Below, piece by piece: positions 61,085-64,000 of a stretch of DNA of 64,000 nucleotides. Every line of letters starts with the position of its first letter. The first letter of the stretch is position 1. The stretch spans positions 1 to 64,000 of the forward strand of contig NZ_FMCR01000006.1 of NCBI RefSeq assembly GCF_900091575.1, read 5' to 3'. The notes beneath the pieces were generated by a model. That model ran no database searches. It was not told the DNA's origin and saw only the letters and a program-made list of their open reading frames with translations. Origin of the DNA: Micromonospora saelicesensis. GTDB lineage: Bacteria; Actinomycetota; Actinomycetes; Mycobacteriales; Micromonosporaceae. The translations under genes were made by a program, and so were the position numbers.

Positions 61085-62677
61085 TCAGCCGGTCACGCGG
61101 CCGGCGTGGATGGCACGGACCGCGTCGATGGTGTCCGCCTCCGCGGCGGACTTGTCGTCGCGGTAGCGCACCACCCGGGCGAACCGCAGTGCCATCCCAC
61201 CGGGATAGCGCGAACTCGTCTGCACCCCGTCGAAAGCGATCTCCACCACCTGCTCGGGCCGGACCCGGACCACCCAGTCGCCGCGTTCCACGGCAAGGTC
61301 GAGGAACCGCTCGGTCTGCCACCGCAGCAGCTCGTCGGTGAGCCCCTTGAACGTCTTGCCGAGCATGACGAAGTCACCGGTGCGCGCGTCACGCGCACCC
61401 AGATGCAGGTTGGACAGCCAGCCCTTGCGTCGGCCGCTGCCCCACTCGACGGCGAGCACCACCAGATCGAGGGTGTGCCGCGGTTTCACCTTGACCCAGG
61501 CGGCACCGCGCCGGCCGGCGTCGTAGGGGGCGTCCGGCGCCTTGACCACCACCCCCTCCTGCCCGGCGTCGAGCGCTGCGGCGAACGCGGCGGCGGCCTG
61601 CTCCGGGCCGTCGACCTCCATCCGACCGACCAGCAGCGACGAATCCACCGAACCGGCGAGGGCGGCCCACCGCTCCCGGCCGGGAAGGTCGATCAGATCC
61701 TGGCCGTCGAGGTGCAGCAGGTCGAAGAAGTACGGGGTGAGCACCGTCGCGCCCGTGCTGGCGGCCGCCGCGAGCACCGCCGGGGCGACCGGTGTACGCC
61801 CGGTGGTGCTGGGGGTGGTGCGTCGGGCGGCCCGGCTCGACGTCTGCTGGAACGGCAGTGGGCGGCCGGTCTCGTCCAGGCCGATCGCCTCGCCGTCGAG
61901 GACCAACTCGCGGCCCGGCAGGGCACGGACCGCGGCGACCACCTCGGGCACCCGGGTGGTGATCTCGTCGAGACTGCGGGTGAACACGGCGATGTCGGAG
62001 CCGGAGCGGTGCACCTGGATGCGGATGCCGTCGAGCTTCACGTCGACCACCGCCGGCGTGCCGGTCGCGGCGAGCGCCTCGTCGACCGAAGGGGCGCTCT
62101 GCGCGAGCATCGGCGCCAGCGGGCGGCCGACCTGTAGACCGAACTCGGCCAACTCGGCGGCCCCTCCGGCCAGCGCGGCCACCGCCACGGCCCGGAGGTC
62201 ACCGGCGAGCAACAGCGCCCGGCGGACCGCCGCCACCGGCACCTCGGCGGCCCGGGCCACCGCGTCCGCGAGGAGCCCGGCCTGGGCGCCCTGCCGTAGC
62301 TCGCCACTGAACAGGCCGGTGAGCAGCCGCTGCTCGTCGGCCGTCGCCGCCGCGTAGAGGGCGCCGAGCAGCGCCCGACGCCGAGCCTGTGAGCCCGAGC
62401 CGTGCACCGCGGCGATCTGCGCGATGGCCGCGTCCACGGCGGCCACCGTCAACGTCGGCTCGGCGGCCGGTGGCGGCAGGTCACGCAGGCTCGCGTAGCC
62501 GACCCCGGTCTGCCGTTGGCGCAGCTCACCGGCGAGATAGCCGGCGCCGGGCTCGACCTCGCCGGGGTCGAGCCGGCGCAGCGCGTCAGCGAGCAGCTCC
62601 ACCTTGGCCCGTCGGCCGCTGGTGGCGCCGACGGCGGCGGAAGTGGCTGCCAGATCGAGGAACCGCACGCAGCTCAT
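61085..62677 (-). CDS. ATP-dependent DNA ligase (LigB/ligase I type)
   Basis: 530 residues. An N-terminal DNA-binding domain (1-200) precedes the nucleotidyltransferase core. The adenylated lysine is K214 in VKLDGIR, and downstream motifs include LDGEAIGLD (III), GQEGVVVKAPD (IV) and WVKVKP (V). An OB-fold domain follows. This is the replication-type ligase that many actinobacteria carry besides the NAD ligase LigA; it is thought to serve repair. Start at the ATG of MSCVRFLDLA; a GTG three codons later is possible. Confidence 0.93.
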   Translation of the reverse strand: MSCVRFLDLAATSAAVGATSGRRAKVELLADALRRLDPGEVEPGAGYLAGELRQRQTGVGYASLRDLPPPAAEPTLTVAAVDAAIAQIAAVHGSGSQARRRALLGALYAAATADEQRLLTGLFSGELRQGAQAGLLADAVARAAEVPVAAVRRALLLAGDLRAVAVAALAGGAAELAEFGLQVGRPLAPMLAQSAPSVDEALAATGTPAVVDVKLDGIRIQVHRSGSDIAVFTRSLDEITTRVPEVVAAVRALPGRELVLDGEAIGLDETGRPLPFQQTSSRAARRTTPSTTGRTPVAPAVLAAAASTGATVLTPYFFDLLHLDGQDLIDLPGRERWAALAGSVDSSLLVGRMEVDGPEQAAAAFAAALDAGQEGVVVKAPDAPYDAGRRGAAWVKVKPRHTLDLVVLAVEWGSGRRKGWLSNLHLGARDARTGDFVMLGKTFKGLTDELLRWQTERFLDLAVERGDWVVRVRPEQVVEIAFDGVQTSSRYPGGMALRFARVVRYRDDKSAAEADTIDAVRAIHAGRVTG

Positions 62678-62691
62678 CCTGCCAGTCACCT

Positions 62692-62731
62692 CCGACACCG
62701 CCCGGGCATTGCCGTGCCCGGGCGGTGTCGG
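62692..62731 (-). terminator. Strong hairpin terminator
   Basis: 17-bp perfect stem CCGACACCGCCCGGGCA / TGCCCGGGCGGTGTCGG (62692-62708 with 62715-62731) with loop TTGCCG. It lies 38 bp after the stop of the short leftward gene at 62770 and 15 bp before the ligase start. Confidence 0.75.
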
Positions 62732-62769
62732 CAGGGTGCCGCCCACTCACGCGGACGACGGATCAGGGC

Positions 62770-62976
62770 CTAGGCGGAGACGGGTTCCTCGATGCGCAAT
62801 CCTCGGGCCCGGACCTCGCCGGCGACCCGGGAGAGCACCGAGTCGAGGGCGACCAGTGCGGCGGAGAGCTCACCGAGCTGTTCGTTGAGCGTGTCCTCGG
62901 ACCACGCGGAGACATCGACATCTCCCAGCGCGCTGACAGCGGCCCCCAACCGGGCCATCACCTCGTTCGTACTCAT
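62770..62976 (-). CDS. Short DUF222-like N-terminal protein
   Basis: 68 residues, acidic and helical: MSTNEVMARLGAAVSALG, then LGELSAALVALDSVLSRVAG. The second part resembles the first helices of DUF222/HNH proteins, which are several hundred residues long and abundant in actinobacteria. Here the frame ends after those helices and a stop and terminator follow, so it is either a remnant of such a gene or an independent small protein. AGCCTTTC and ATG spacing give no strong ribosome binding site. It is upstream of the ligase on the same strand. Confidence 0.55.
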   Translation of the reverse strand: MSTNEVMARLGAAVSALGDVDVSAWSEDTLNEQLGELSAALVALDSVLSRVAGEVRARGLRIEEPVSA

Positions 62977-63053
62977 GTACGAAAGGCTATAACAGCCGAC
63001 CATCCGACACGCCGTAAACTCCCAGATCAGGCCCAAAGTTGCCGTTCTGACAC

Positions 63054-64000
63054 CTAACCGCCGACCGCCGCCACGTTGCGCAGGAGAAGCGCCTCGGCGA
63101 GGCAGACCCGGGCGAACTCCCCCAGGTGCAGACTCTCGTTCGGGCCGTGCGCGCGGGCGTGCGGGTCCTCCACACCGGTCACCAGGATGGCCGCCTTCGG
63201 GAACATCTCCTGGAAGGTGGCGATGAACGGAATCGAGCCGCCGACGCCGATGTCCACCGGGGCGGTGCCGTCCCAGGCGGTCCGGAAGGCCGAACGGGCG
63301 GCGTCGAACATCGGCCCCGACGCGTCGATCACGCACGGGTCGCCGTCGTGTTCGAAGGTGACAGTCACCTGCGCACCCCACGGCGCGTGCTGCTCCAGGT
63401 GCGCGCGCAGCGCCGCGTACGCCCGCTTGGGGTCGTCGCCCGGGGCGAGGCGGACGCTGAGCTTCGCCTTCGCGGCCGGGACCAGGGCGTTCGGCGCCTC
63501 GCTGGTGGACGGCGCGTCCATACCGAGGATGGCCAGCGCCGGCTTGGTCCAGAGCCGGTCGGTGATCCGGCCGGTGCCGATGAACTGCACGCCGTCCGCG
63601 AGCCCCGCCTCGGCCCGGACCCGGTCCTCCGGGTAGTCGACGGTGGCGCCCTCCCGGCCGACGAGGCCGTCCACTGCCACGTCACCGGCGTCGTCGTGCA
63701 GCGTCGCCAACAGCCGGACCAGCGCGGTGAGCGCGTCCGGCACGGCGCCGCCGAACATGCCGCTGTGCACCGCGTGGTCCAGCGTGCGCACCTCGACGAA
63801 GCAGTTGACGATGCCCCGCAGCGAGGTGGTCAACGCCGGTACGCCGATGTCCCAGTTGCCGGAGTCGGCGATGACGATGACGTCGGAGGTGAGCTCGTCG
63901 CGGTGCTCGGCCAGCAGTTGCTCCAGCGAGTCGGAGCCGTACTCCTCCTCGCCCTCGATGAAGAGGACCACGCCGACCGGCAGCGCGTCACCGTACGCGC
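63054..64000 (-). CDS. M20-family metallopeptidase (dipeptidase), 5' end outside the window
   Basis: At least 315 residues are visible; the frame is open to position 64000, so the N-terminus with the first metal ligands is missing. Seen here are the catalytic/metal Glu cluster FIEGEEEYGSDS, the metal Asp in IADSGNWD, the dimerisation domain (from about RGIVNCFVEVRTLDHAVHSG) and the closing metal His in GPNESLHLGEF. This matches the M20 dipeptidases (CPG2/carnosinase-like) of actinobacteria. It hydrolyses small peptides. ORF starts inside the window are artefacts of truncation. Confidence 0.93.
   Translation of the reverse strand, partial: AYGDALPVGVVLFIEGEEEYGSDSLEQLLAEHRDELTSDVIVIADSGNWDIGVPALTTSLRGIVNCFVEVRTLDHAVHSGMFGGAVPDALTALVRLLATLHDDAGDVAVDGLVGREGATVDYPEDRVRAEAGLADGVQFIGTGRITDRLWTKPALAILGMDAPSTSEAPNALVPAAKAKLSVRLAPGDDPKRAYAALRAHLEQHAPWGAQVTVTFEHDGDPCVIDASGPMFDAARSAFRTAWDGTAPVDIGVGGSIPFIATFQEMFPKAAILVTGVEDPHARAHGPNESLHLGEFARVCLAEALLLRNVAAVGG

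Overview
The window looks like chromosomal DNA from a high-GC filamentous actinomycete, most likely Micromonospora or a close relative in Micromonosporaceae. This rests on the very high GC, frequent GTG starts, an actinobacterial rRNA leader, the paired clpP1/clpP2 genes, a mycothiol-type DsbA protein, GlbO-type globin, EttA, and CysG-like CobA. No tool was run: products are assigned by recognising motifs and family length, and the genus is an inference.

Layout. Positions 1-310 carry the 5' end, leader and promoter of a leftward rRNA operon. Positions 800-6420 hold a small membrane protein, a nitrilase-family amidase and the proteostasis block tig / clpP1-clpP2 / clpX, with a likely ClgR site upstream of clpP1. 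tRNA-Pro and tRNA-Gly flank an intergenic inverted repeat (6557-7025). Positions 7.3-20.5 kb hold housekeeping and unknown genes: an ECF sigma/anti-sigma pair, an exported M14 carboxypeptidase, rpiB, a DUF1015 protein, a DsbA-like protein and aminopeptidase N.

The centrepiece is 20.5-33.4 kb: a leftward, translationally coupled operon that encodes almost the whole route from tryptophan through kynurenine and 3-hydroxyanthranilate, then the 2-aminomuconate meta-cleavage branch, to pyruvate and acetyl-CoA. The order is TDO, kynureninase, KMO, semialdehyde dehydrogenase, hydratase, acetaldehyde dehydrogenase, aldolase, 4-oxalocrotonate decarboxylase, RidA-type deaminase, 3-HAO, ACMSD, then an amidase. 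An Lrp-type regulator is divergent from it. No recognisable kynurenine formamidase is present; the amidase is a candidate for that step.

Positions 33.5-46.6 kb hold a sortase with a likely dedicated substrate, a double-HTH MerR regulator divergent from an erythromycin esterase-DUF6194 fusion, an HNH nuclease, a MscS channel, an MFS transporter, a group II truncated globin, an ettA operon and a single-gene fusion of an antitoxin-like and a PIN-like domain. Positions 46.8-50.8 kb are otsA and an otsB-GH15 fusion for trehalose metabolism. Positions 52.3-60.1 kb contain cobalamin genes (cobA/cysG, cobT, cobC, cobB) interrupted by a class A PBP and an acetyltransferase; the CobB lacks the usual glutaminase cysteine. 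The window ends with SURF1, an ATP-dependent DNA ligase, a short DUF222-like protein and a partial M20 peptidase.

Intergenic structure is rich: several perfect terminator hairpins, two related long inverted repeats sharing an AAGATC / GGCCTC-N10-GAGGCC / GATCTT design, one perfect 20-bp palindrome in front of an unknown gene, and two loci where the 3' end of a gene has been tandemly duplicated beyond its stop codon.
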